Shown here one piece after another: positions 27,793 to 39,414 of a stretch of 64,000 nucleotides of DNA (position 1 is the first letter of the stretch; the number at the start of each line of letters is the position of its first letter). Below the pieces are notes generated by a model. It ran no database searches. It saw nothing but the letters and a program-made list of their open reading frames with translations, and was not told where the DNA came from. The DNA is taken from NCBI GenBank assembly GCA_003952965.2, contig RXIC02000029.1:104346-168345 (forward strand). The letters are read 5' to 3'. Position numbers and translations under genes: made by a program. This stretch comes from Morella rubra (lineage: Eukaryota > Streptophyta > Magnoliopsida > Fagales > Myricaceae).

Positions 27793-30141
27793 ATGGGCGG
27801 TGGGGGCAGAAGTAGATGGTGGAAAATAGCGGTGGTTGTAATCGTAGTGGGAATCGCGAGGGAGCTGAGTAAGCGGTACGGATGGGACAAAGACGGGGCA
27901 ACGAAATTGTTGCGGGAATGGTCCGATCGAATGGGGATGTGGGCCTTCCCGGTGTACATTGGGGTCCACACCCTTACTTTGGCTCTCTGCTTGCCCTACG
28001 CCGTCTTCCTCGAGGCCGCTGCTTCTCTGATTTTTGGATTCCTCCCGGCCGTTCTCTGCGTCTTCTTCGCAAAGGTGCTGGGCGCTTCCCTTTCGTTCTG
28101 GATCGGCAGGTCAGTGTTTGTCGTTTCCTTTGTTTGCTAATTCGTTGTCGTTTTTTATGATCCTTATTACTGCTGTTTAGCTAAGGATTTTTGTTACGAT
28201 CAACGGTTGGTTTTTTTTATCTCGGAAATTTACGCTAATTGATGCTCATTTCAACGATTCAAGGTCGAGACTAATGTACTTTGTGTTGGGCTCTGGCTGA
28301 ATCAAATGGTAGATGGTTTTTGAGCTAATTGCAAATCGTCATTTTTCCTTGTATATCTCGCCCTCTTTCGATTTTGTTATTGGGCTCAAACAGGCGTGGG
28401 AGGGTGTCCTAACTCCTAATTGCTGATAAATATGATAATGTCCGTCAAAGTTTTGATCACATCTTGCAAGATGCCAATCTAACACATGTTCTCTATGTGG
28501 GCGGGGAATTTGAGTTCACATTCAGCTGACATAAAAGTTGGCCCTTTTGAAATTTTCCGGCTTTAACACTAGTAGTGGAGAGTTCTTCCTTGATTAAACT
28601 CTCATCGTCTAATTTCCTAAACGTTGATTAAATGATTGTTGGAGCCTTAAATTGGTAGCGTTTGATTGAGAGAAGAACACGCGTGCAAGTCATGAATTCA
28701 GCATTTGTGAGGACATGCCACAGCTCATTAGTAATTTGGATTGTTTGTTGTTCTCCTCATTAGGTAGAACCACCCGCTCTTAATGTGGGTGCACAGCAGG
28801 ATATGCCATCTTTTAGTTTTCAGTAAGGGGTCAAAAATAAGGTTCATGGAGGATGTTTATAACATTTTCCCATGACAGTCGAGTAGGGAGGAACGAGACC
28901 TAGTTATGGGATCCTCATGCCTGAATCAAATGAAATATATACTTTATAGTCTTTCTCCAGCTCATAGGGAAAATCAAGGCAAATAATGATGAAAATTGGT
29001 GTCCAGGGAATCGGAAAATGACTGTTGTCGTCTACGATTGATCATTTGCGTTAAAAGAAACAAACAAAGAAATTTTATTTTTGTGCGTTATATATATATT
29101 TCCTGCCTGGGGGTTGGGGGGGTTGCCCGGCTCACAACAAAGTCTTTATTGAAGGAGAGTTTTAAATGAGAAGGTTACATGCATGGCCTGTTGGGCTTTG
29201 AAATATAGCGTGTTTGAATGAGCATGTTCATAGAGAGAATGTTAGGATGGATTGCAAGAAAGTAACAGATAAAAGTGAAAAATGTATGACTTCATGATGA
29301 GTAGCAAATAGTTAATCGAGGACAGGGGAAAGTAGTTGTAGTTTTTTAGTCATCTACAGTTTGCTATATCTTTAAAGAAGATTCGTTCTATTCTTGTTGA
29401 ATTTGCGCAAGGATCTGGTACTACATAAGAGCTTCATGATGTATTGCAAGTATTGTGGCTGACTAATGTGATTGGAATAAAGCTATGTTTCTTCTGTATT
29501 TCTTGATAGGGAATCTATTTCTTAAATTGTATGATCCTTGTCCCCCCCCCCCCCGGGTCTCTCTCTCTCTCTCTCTCGCTCTCATGTACGCGCATATGAT
29601 TCTCGTCAAATGCTCGAGTACAAGAATGATACAGTTTGCTTATTTCAGATTAGCATTCAAGAGTTCAAGTTCGGCAATGGATTGGGCCCAGAGAAACAAA
29701 TACTTCCATATCCTTAGCAGAGGTGTCGAGCATGATGGTTGGAGATTTGTCCTTCTTGCCCGCTTCTCACCCATACCCTCCTATGTCATAAATTACGCCC
29801 TAGCTGCTACAAAAGTTGGGTTCGTATTTGATTTTTTGCTGCCAACAGTTATTGGATGCCTGCCAATGATCTTGCAGAACACATCCATTGGCAGCCTTGC
29901 TGGTGCTGCTGTTGCTTCAGCATCTGGTTCTCAGAAATCTCAGGTTTGGTCATACCTTTTCCCAGTTATAGGGATCATATCAAGCTTTCTCATTTCCTTG
30001 AGAATCAAAAAGTATTCTACTGATATCTCAATGGCTGAAGCCTCTTCGGGCGAGCATGTTCATAAATGTAGCAATGGTGTCAGCTCACCTCAAACCTTGT
30101 CTGATGAACAAGGAAGCGAGTGCCTGAAAAAGAAGCAATAG
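27793..30141 (+). CDS. TVP38/TMEM64-family membrane protein (VTT domain)
   Basis: Two exons, 27793-28109 and 29649-30141, joined through GGC-AG|A-TTA to give 810 bp or 269 residues. The N-terminus has a hydrophobic helix (WWKIAVVVIVVGIA). The VTT (SNARE-associated) domain spans about residues 45-215: the YIGVHTLTLALCLPYAVFLEAAASLIFGF membrane segments, the GASLSFWIGR loop split by the intron, the signature VLLARFSPIPSYVINYALAAT, and a C-terminal pair of helices. The tail is polar and Ser-rich. Yeast Tvp38 is a Golgi protein, and related VTT proteins (VMP1, TMEM41B) scramble lipids; the plant role is unknown. The 1.54-kb intron contains a C13 run and a CT repeat at 29543-29582. Arabidopsis homologues share this architecture. 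Confidence 0.9.
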
Positions 30142-33100
30142 CAGTTATGTTCCGAAATTTTTAACGTAAATTATGTATCCTGTGTCCTGTCTGACTGATG
30201 AATTGCTGTCTGAGATCCATTCCGCTCGAATCTGCAATGTCTGGTTTCTTGGATGATTCTTTTGGATCTTTTACTTACCTTGAATCATTAGGTGGGATAG
30301 TTAAATGTAAACGTAGACAACAAATCTGTACTTTGGATACTTCTTATTTAGGAGAATGCTGAGGCTTCACTGTTAACTTACCAATGTATTGGATAAACCT
30401 CTTATCTGATTCTTATATGCTTTCCATGCCTGTGTCTTGTATTCTAATGCATGTTTGAGGACATGCTCAGAAGGTGCTCAAAATGTCGACGTCAATTTCA
30501 TTATGCTTGCCCACATAAATTGAGATGTCGGACTTAACAAAGTATTTGACATCCTTGTTGGGATACACATGAAGCTACAAAGCCAAGCATCACTGGCCAT
30601 TTATGAGTTTGCTTTTTTTGGCATTTGCCATATCGAGGACTGGATTAGTCATAGTTATAATTAGTGTATGAAACCACTTATAAACTTTAATTTCATTTTT
30701 CTTTGATGATTACCGCTGTGGCGGTATCACTTGGCCACATGTGAGGCTTATTTAATAAAATTTGGAGCTAACACTCTAGTTCCGCATCAAGTCTGCTTTT
30801 CTGAAACAATCGCCGGTGGGATGTTTGTGGGATTTGGAAAACCAGAGTTGGGGAATTGCGGCCTAATGCTGAAGGTATTTGCAACATTTTCCCAGGTCCC
30901 ATTTGTCTTACCATCGCTCTCCGTCTGTTCCTTTCTTTCTCTTTTCCCCTTAGTCGAACTCCGACTGTTGCTTTGAATGTTTCAAGTTTGACCTTTGTTC
31001 TCCGATACACCAAGTCTGCCATGCAGCATACGTATCGAGCCCTGCGGGGTGTCATCCAAAGCCTTTAAGCTGGGCCAATCAATGGTGGGCTCTGCGCCAT
31101 CTTACAGAGCATTGAAATTTGGTGCAGCTGGTTCAATCACAGGTGGGCTTTGCGCCCTCTTCGATCTGGGATTCGACTGTACCATCGGGTTGCTAGCAGA
31201 CTCTTTTTCTCATGGTTCAGAAATTAGAGAAAATGAATACATGAGGCTTGTCTCCAGTCCAATAGACCGCCAACCCATGGCCCAACGCAATGGCCATGAT
31301 TCCCTAGAGAGGAGTCATCAGTATTTGCGTGTACACCGCAACCAAGACAACCAGTTTCTTTTGTTTCTTTGAGAAGACTACGAAGGGGTTTGACAAGGAA
31401 GCCTCACAAATAGCCGGGCATTACTAATGTATTCTGATGGGGGAGTAATTTTTTCTTACTACAAAAGTCCATAGTTAGCGGCCCAAAATAGTGAGGCATG
31501 AATCAGTTCATCTAACGCGGTACACGCTCCTTGGTGATTGGAGGTCCATAAAAGAGGTTGACATTCACGTTTTATTGGACAAAGAAAACTTACGTAAGAA
31601 ATTATAATTATTCTCTATTATTAATTAATTGAACTGACAGTCGAAAAAGTAAAAGAAAGAAGAAAAGAGGTAGTCGAATCAATCCATCCTAAAGGAGACC
31701 AACCTTGACAATGCTGATTCGGGGTAAAAGGTAGACGAGACGGAAAAGCTCCAAAGGGTGTTGAGGCCCAAAGAAAGTGGGGCTAAGGTCCAGGAGGACC
31801 CCAAGCCCAAACGGCAAAGCAAAGGGAATAACTACTAGAGGTACATGTAAGAAAAGGCCAAGCTTCCCCCTGATGAATAATGATAAACCAATAAACAAAA
31901 GATATAGAGGGAGGACGACTAACAATGACATTGGAGAAATCCCCTTACAGGAAAGACTCTGAGTTCTAGTGTGTTATTTTGCTTGAAGGAGGAAGGAAGG
32001 AAAGTTTGGACCTTTCAACCCATCCCAAGTGCTGGACTTTAAATCTAGCTCCCTCGAATTTCTGACCCAATAGACATTACGATGGACTGATTTAGAATGG
32101 CTACATCATATTCCAAAAGGATTTGGAAACTAAGCAACCCCGCAAAGCATGAGAAACGATTTCAACCAGGTCTCGCTTGCGAAAAGGGGCAAATGCGATG
32201 TCCAAAGTATCAAAGACAAACGTTTTAGAGCCCATCGTCTCTGCTGAGGTAATTGACACGCCCTTTAGTCTTTGAAATTCCTTAGATTAATTAAATTTAA
32301 GAGTTGTTATAGTTAAGAAAAAAAAAAAAAAAGGAACTGTTCGCAGATAGTTTTCAATTGGGTCTTCTTTCTTTCTTTCTTTCTTTCTTTTTTTTCAAGC
32401 TACATACGTCATATATTAAAATCTGAGAAAATAGCAGTCAATACAAATAGAATCAAGCTCAGATGACCAACAAAAAAAATATAAACGGACCAAAGGTCCT
32501 ATAATAAGATGATCCAAAGATCCGGCAGCTACAACAATTATCCGCATGATCAGTCACAAGAGCTGTAAGACAACTACAAATAGGCCATGAGGGCCAGAAC
32601 ACCAAAACAACCTCGAGAGCCGGATTACAACACAACCAGAAAAATACTACGAAGTCGGGTCCGTATATGCAACTCTTAAAAGCTCTATGATATTTGGCTG
32701 CCCAGCCATCGCGACCCCAATGACATTACCCTGACATAAGAATGTCGGCCTTCATTTCACCTGTCCAACACACATTGACAGACAGCAAATCAACCAAAAC
32801 CGTTTATACTGTTGTTGTTCATTTGCCCCTCGATTTGTTAATCAGTGGGTGGGTTTCAAATTCAATTGTAGGTTGGTGACCGCCTGCTTGCCCTTTTAAG
32901 GTCTTGACCTGGTCCTTTTCCTTTCCCAAAAAAAGAAGAAGAGAAGAGTTGGGATAACTAGTCCAGTCTGCCTTTACGGCTTTACCACTGAATTGTCGTC
33001 CCTACTATTCCTACCAATATCTCCTCGAGAACAACAATACATGTGTTCAACTCCATTTTCTTCTTCTTCTTCTTCTTCCTACCAGACTTGTTGAAGCAAA

Positions 33101-33744
33101 GATGGTGGGGGGCTTACGTTTGGATGACAATTGCATTAGGTACTCATTATTCCTTTAATTCATAAGCAACTAACCATTAATAATAATAAACGATACGATA
33201 AGTCTAAACGGTATCCAATAAGTAAAAATGATCATCATTTTGTCCTGAGCTGTTCCCCATTTAATGGGTTAATGGATCAGTTAATGAGTTCCCGCGCACT
33301 CTATCTCTCTCTTTTTTTAACCAGGGCATGAATAAAGGCTTTGCATTGTCTTGCTGAACCTAGTCAGTGTTCTATACATAGAGCACACGTCACCAAATCA
33401 TTTATACGCCTTCAATACAGATAAAAACGTATTATTTATCCAAAGATTCATTTAGCGGTAGCTCTCAATAAGACGGATTTAAATTCTTTCTATTTTTATT
33501 TTATTTGATAACAAAAGAAATTCGGACCTATTTACTTACACTGAAACGGATCTAATTCAATCTCTAAGAGTTGGGTTCAATGACACTCTAAACTCTGGAG
33601 AGATTTATCGGCCCATTGACAAACTCCTCTCCTCATTTAAGTTGCAAATTTGTTGCACAAATAGTGGTTTGAATCCCTAATGCCCCCCCGCTATCACTTG
33701 AGCTACTTGGGTGGGTTAAATTCTTCCAATTTCTTTATTGAATT
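30142..33744. other. Intergenic region, degraded sequence
   Basis: 3' UTR of the VTT gene, then DNA with several medium open frames (30731-31372 on +, 31689-31931 on -) that I do not recognise. Simple repeats include (TTCT)n at 32362-32390. The 32390-32760 stretch, read on the minus strand, ends in an A-rich tail and may be an old non-LTR retroelement end. No gene could be supported. Confidence 0.35.
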
Positions 33745-34498
33745 GGAAGATAGTCATAGAAAAAGCTTGCAACTCGAAAGGTGTGCAGCAAGAAGTAGAT
33801 CGTCTTCCACTTGTGAACGCTTTTCGTAAGTCTAGAGAGAAAGGGTTGCCTTTGTCTCTATACTCCCCCAACACTTTTGTTTTGAACCCTCCCCTTCAGC
33901 GCACATCCCTCACCTAGGCAACAAACTGCCCACCTCCTGGCTGCCCATTGGTCGTCATCAGCAACCCCAAATCTACGACATTGCCTCTTTTCTCACTACA
34001 CAGCACTGTTGCCTGGCACACCATGGCCACTCTGGGGGCGCATGGATCTGACGCACAATATGTGTTTTGGGTTGTCGCCCTCCCTCCCTCCATTTTTGGC
34101 TAAGAGTCACCTCTATGTGTCCTTTTTCTGTAGGTGTTGATGCGAACGATCCTCTAGGGAAGTGAGATCGAGGTTCACTATCACCTCCTTCTCTGGCGAT
34201 GGAAACCGCCGACCATGGAGTGGATATGTTGTGCCTCAGGTCTGTGGACTCGGGTTAGGTTTGTGGGTCTTTTGACTCAGTTTGGTGAGGCCTTTGTAGC
34301 CAGTTGTATTGAGACTCATACGGTCATTGGTTTGTGACCTTTAAGGCCTTCTGGTTTATTGCCCTTGGGACCTTTAATATTGTTGCAGTAGGCATGGCTG
34401 CTCCATTTAAAATTTAAATGTAGTCGGCTTTGGAGGCCCTGTATTAAGCACCTTGTATTTGGCTCTATTACGAAAGGGAAAGATGGTCATAGAAATAC
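33745..34498 (+). mobile_element. Candidate non-LTR retrotransposon insertion with target-site duplication
   Basis: Flanked by an 18-bp near-duplicate, ggaagatagtcatagaaa at 33745-33762 and gaaagatggtcatagaaa at about 34479-34496 (16 of 18 match). Long duplications of this kind are typical of LINE/SINE insertion. The insert is GC-richer than its surroundings and its 3' part (34290-34470) resembles plant LINE 3' ends (...ggccctgtattaagcaccttg...). No poly(A) tail and no reverse transcriptase coding were found. Confidence 0.4.
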
Positions 34499-35046
34499 AT
34501 AACACTTATTGAATTGAACTATTTAATTCAAGTGGCAAAATTAATAAACTTTTTTATTTTTTGTGAATAGGACTGATAAGAAATTGTCCAAATATCTAAA
34601 TTTATTTTTTTCATGTATGAAGGCGTGTCATGCTGCAATCACAAACGCCATCCCATACAGAAGCTAAATACTACAATATGGATGTCATTTCCTATTTCAC
34701 ACTGAGCTGTTAATCATACAGGCAACCTTTTGTACAAACTTACAAAGATTCCAAAGATGTCGGCCTTCACTTTAAAGGACGGCATCCTTGTAAGAATACA
34801 CCGTATACATATCATGAGTAATCCAATAGAGATGTATGAAAAGTAAAAAAGTTGGCAAAAACCAAAACTCTGCACGGAATTAGGCGCTAGTGACTCCCAC
34901 GACGGACCACATTCTAGTGGGTACGTTGCTGTGGGTCCACTTCCTTTTATTCAGCCCCCTTGGGGTAGATCAACCGATTGATCTCCCGTACTTTTTGTGT
35001 CACACACTTAAGGCCTTCATGCTCTTCTCCTTCTTCTTTAGATTAT
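34499..35046. other. 3' flank of the RBOH gene
   Basis: AT-rich DNA and the probable 3' UTR of the minus-strand RBOH gene. Nothing else recognised. Confidence 0.4.
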
Positions 35047-38000
35047 TTAGAAGTTCTCCTTATGGAATTCGAATTTGGTGGAGGTCTTGTGAGAGAAGTC
35101 CAAAGCTAGTTGCCTTAGATCCTTTGTTAGTGCCGGTGCCCCACAGTAGAAGACTCCTGCAGAAATAGGGGGCCAAAAGAAAACAATTATTAGGCAATTT
35201 ACCATTTGCTTTTCACACACGTGGTTTGCTGGGCAAAAGATGGTGGGATAGGGTTGGTGAGGACTCACCAACTCTGGTATCCGGGTGGTGGAGAGCTATC
35301 CCCTTGTAGACTTGTCGCCAGTTGGGTTTGGCGAAGTGAGATTTGACCCTGGTCCCGGACACCACGTCCACACCATTTTTGGCGTGGTGGAGGGACTGAA
35401 GCATGGTTATCAACGCTGATCTGGCGTCTCCTTCTTCGTACACGCTGGTGCAGTAATTGTGCAGTTCTATCATCCCCTTCTCATCCATCTCCGCCACCTC
35501 GTTCATTATCCCTTTGAACCAATCGAATGAGCCCTGTTCCCTGGTCACCCAATAGAAGTAGGCTTTCCTCGTCCTGAATCCTCTGTTGTTCTTGTTCTTA
35601 CTGTTGTGGCTTGACGAATTGCCTCTCCCACTTTCTAAAGTGCCCTCGGTCGAGGTGTCTTCTTCATCCTTGACCTTAATGTTGTGGATTATGTCCTTGA
35701 CGATGCTGACCATGGGAGTGGCCCCGATCCCAAGACCCACCAGCAAAACCACATCGTATTTCTTGTAGTCTTGTGCCGGAGCCCCGTATGGACCGTCTAT
35801 CAGAATCTTTGGAAAGCTGTTTTGCATTCAATTTTAATCAACATTAGGGGTGGATCCCACTACACAAACAAACACGCAACTTGATGCTCTAGATGAATCA
35901 TAGCTGACATCAGGCAGATTAAAGAAATCTCCAATCTCACTCAATATAATTACTTTATGCCAAATTTTGTAGGAAAATGACCAACCATGATTGGCACAAT
36001 TATATTTATTCATTTGGGTGTGAACTTAACAGACAAATTGCAAAAAGGTCCACAAGGAGTTGTAGGCATTGACTTGGCATCCTTTTTACTCGGCAAGATG
36101 TGTCAAAAATTTCTGAAGTTACTTTTATTCCCAGGTAACAGTTAACAGAGCATGTGATTTACCTGGGGTTGCTTCCTCCTTGCATGTAATCAGCCCTGAG
36201 CAGTCCGCTCTTTCCATCAGGTGGAGGCTGACACACCTAACCAATACGAAAAAGCTTACTTTTAATATTCCTCTATCAGTAAACGACAATGCAGTGTCAG
36301 AGGCAAATGGCCAAAAAAAAGTTCTTGAAGTGTAAAGCTAACCTCAGAGAAAACACTTTTCAGCTGCCGCGTCCAATCACCTAGTGTTCTGATGTGAACA
36401 CTGAGGAAATCATCTCCTGGTGCCGATGTAATGGAAAATGGGTGCCTGTTCAAGAGGAAGGTTAAGTGCTTTCGGTGATATAAATTTTTTGTGGCAATTG
36501 GTCAAACTATATGTGCATCCAGCTGCCTGTTACAACTTGTATGTATACCTACCATTCAAAAGGAGAAACCGCACGGCAGTTGACAAACATATACTGCCCG
36601 CTCTTGTATCTAAAACCCTGAGGCTTTGACATGTGCAGTGCCAGGACATTTCCAGGATAAACAGCAACCTACAGTAGTGGACAAAACTCTCATCCAATCA
36701 GGCGCTTTGCCTCAATAAAGCACAATTGAGCCAGTGAGAATGGTTTTTGGGAAGAAGACAAACGGCTGAAAGTTAATTACCTTCAGAATCTTAACGGGCT
36801 TGATGCTGGATCTAAAAGCTCTTACCAACCTTTCACAGACATAAAGGGATACAGGCACTGCCAAATACATCCATGTCTGCAAGCAAGAAATAATGGCTAC
36901 AATATCAAAACGCAATCGATAAAATAGAAAGGGGGAGGAACAGGCAACAAAATAAAGGGAAAAGAAAAAAGGGAAGAAATAGTTGCTGACCGTTTTCTGA
37001 TACCATTTCTTGGAGAGGTAGAGGTCAATGCCATGGACAATGAGGAGAGTATAGACGATGATAAAAAGGTGGTGGGAGTACCAGAAGGCGTTGAAACCAG
37101 TGAACTTCTTCAGGGCCTTGGGTAGGTTGATCTTGTCTCGCCTAAACCAAGGGGTTGCTAGCGTAAATGCTATGGCCATCAAGACCACCATTATTATACC
37201 CGTTACCCCTTCAACTCCCTTCACAAACCACCAGTAGCTTGAAGGCTGTTCGACACCAAAGTAAGGTTTCATGGGCTCGTACTCCTCCGGAGTTGCGTGA
37301 AGAAGCCGTGGGAAATCACATGATAAATGAGAAATGGCGTGTAATCCAACGCCGACGGCAATTCCGACCGCAATGACCTGAATTTTACGGTAGCAAAACA
37401 AAAACCCTCTTTTTTTAAGATTTATACTTTTTGGGATCTGGCACTTTTCGCTATATAATAAAATCTTGCACGAATTTTAGTCAAACTAAACAAAATGTTT
37501 TATGTATGAAAGTTTACCTTATGGAAATTCAGGTTGTCATCGAACGGAACAACGGTCCCTAATTTGGTCTTGTTTCTGAGCCAAGTAATGGTGTTCCGGC
37601 ATACTGGTAGTAATATCAAAGCCATGTTGAACTTCAGGATTTCTGCCCCTCCTTTGGCAACGCAAACACAGTAACCCATCACTTGGAACGCGGCCTTGTT
37701 TCGATACTGGACAAACTTGTAGGCAAACAGACCCATCGAGATCCCCAGCCACAGCATCATTACCCATACCCTTTGCCAGTTATCCATCAAGAAGTACTTC
37801 ATCGTCTGGTACCATCTTCGTACTGGGTTGTCTTCCTGGGTAGGCTTCAGTTTCTGGCTCAACATTTGACTCAGAACTCGGCTGTCACTTACCCTAACAG
37901 ATTGATTCGGAGCTTGCAATAGCAGTGTTTCAAGGTTGTATATCTGTTTCGCATGAAGCAACAGCAGGGTAGGTTTGGGTCATTAATTACAATGGGAAGT

Positions 38001-39414
38001 CATATGATTAAAATTAGAGTAGTACTACTTTTGGTGTCAGTACTAACCATGATGTATCCGGCATTATCTGGGTCTAGTTCTTCCATAATCAATGCTGCAT
38101 ATTCCTTGGCTTGTTTCTGAATATTTGACAGCTTATTGGCAGAAGCACTCAGACTGATAATCTGCAACGAGAATTTGTCATATTGTTAATATTAAACTGT
38201 TCTAAAATATATACAACTAATTATTTTTAACAAGTTAATCATCAGCTGAACGTGGTCTAGTTCGACCAAAATATATAACTAGCATACCTCTGTGACTTCT
38301 TCTTCCGTGATTCTTCCATCAGCATCTTTATCGACCCTGAATGAGCACACATTCGGTTCTTAATTAGTTAAAAAGGATTTTTTTTAAAAAAAACCGACAG
38401 ATCGTGTGGGATTTCAAAGGAAGAAAAAAAAAGTGGAAGGAGACGTCTTGGAAAGGATGTATAATTAATTAGCAGCTTGAATAAAGAAACAAGAGAAAAA
38501 ATATTTTTTATACTTACATGTCAAAGAAAGTCTGGAGTCTGGCGTCGAAGCTATCGTTGGACATTTGATCCCAGAACTCTTTGAGCTGTTGCTTGTTAAT
38601 TGAATCGCAACTGACGTTATGCCTCCTGGCCAGTGCTCGGAAAAGCTCACCTGCAAACTCCTTTGACTCCTTGTTCATCCCTGTCATGGATACTTAACAT
38701 AAGCCATATATAACCTGGAGCAATCTGCAGTTGTGTAATAGTCTTTCAAAATGGAGTCTACTTCAGTGAGAATGCTTGGATTTGGGAAATTAGCTTACCT
38801 ATGCATTCGCAAAACAATGAAGATGGAAGAACTCCGTTGGAAGAAGCCGTGAGCTCGTCAAATCGCTTCTCGATGGCGGGCCAGCCAGAAGCGCCGCCGG
38901 TCTTGGCGATAAATTTGAGGCCTTTTAAGGCATGGGCTGCAGCCGACCTGGTCCGGTCGAAACGTCTTGCAGCAGACGATCTTTTGGAGAGGGAAGTAAA
39001 ACGTTTGAGCTCCTGCGAGACCTGCCGGATATGGGCCGAAGTGTTCCGCAGCAAAGAGGAACCCAAGGACGAGGAAGGCTTCTTCTCGAGCGTCCTCTTT
39101 GCCAGCAAAGCCAACTCGGGATCCTCCATCGCCGCCTGAACGCTGTGAACCGCCACGGAATCGTCGCGGATATCGAGGGTGATCTCCACGTAGCCATCAT
39201 CCGCGTCGCCTGTGGTGTTGCTGGAGGAACCAAGTTTGTGGTCAGAAGGCAAATTGAATCTGCCGCTCTTTCTGCTCCTGTTTCTGCTGAACTGCTTAGG
39301 TGGAGGTGCTCCAGCAAGAGGACCGCTAAACGCTCTTCTTCTCTCGTTTCCTACAATCTCAATCCCATCGGAACTGGTATTCCACTGAGCTCCTGTTCCC
39401 TCGCCGGCTCTCAT
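35047..39414 (-). CDS. RBOHD: Respiratory burst oxidase homolog (NADPH oxidase), RBOHD-type
   Basis: Plasma-membrane NADPH oxidase that makes apoplastic superoxide in immunity and signalling. Twelve exons in transcript order: 38799-39414, 38518-38680, 38288-38336, 38048-38161, 37518-37943, 36991-37377, 36781-36876, 36553-36668, 36343-36445, 36163-36236, 35269-35816, 35047-35156; 2802 bp, 933 residues. Visible parts: a Ser/Arg-rich N-terminus with [19 protein letters not shown] (conserved in RBOHs), the first EF-hand [12 protein letters not shown] at about 261-272, a second EF-like loop DPDNAGYI, six haem-domain helices with the HH-containing [14 protein letters not shown] motif HPFSITSAP at about 657-665, NADPH motifs GPYGAPAQ and GLGIGATPM, and the C-terminal FHKENF. 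Overall sequence is nearest to AtRBOHD, although C/D paralogy was not tested. It converges on the VTT gene. Confidence 0.95.

Noticed and set aside
29543-29582. C13 run and CT repeat in the VTT-gene intron as a regulatory element
   Set aside because: Simple low-complexity sequence with nothing else to support function.
33630-33720. tRNA-like ggtttgaatccc (B-box) as a tRNA or SINE
   Set aside because: No A-box at proper spacing and no cloverleaf could be drawn.
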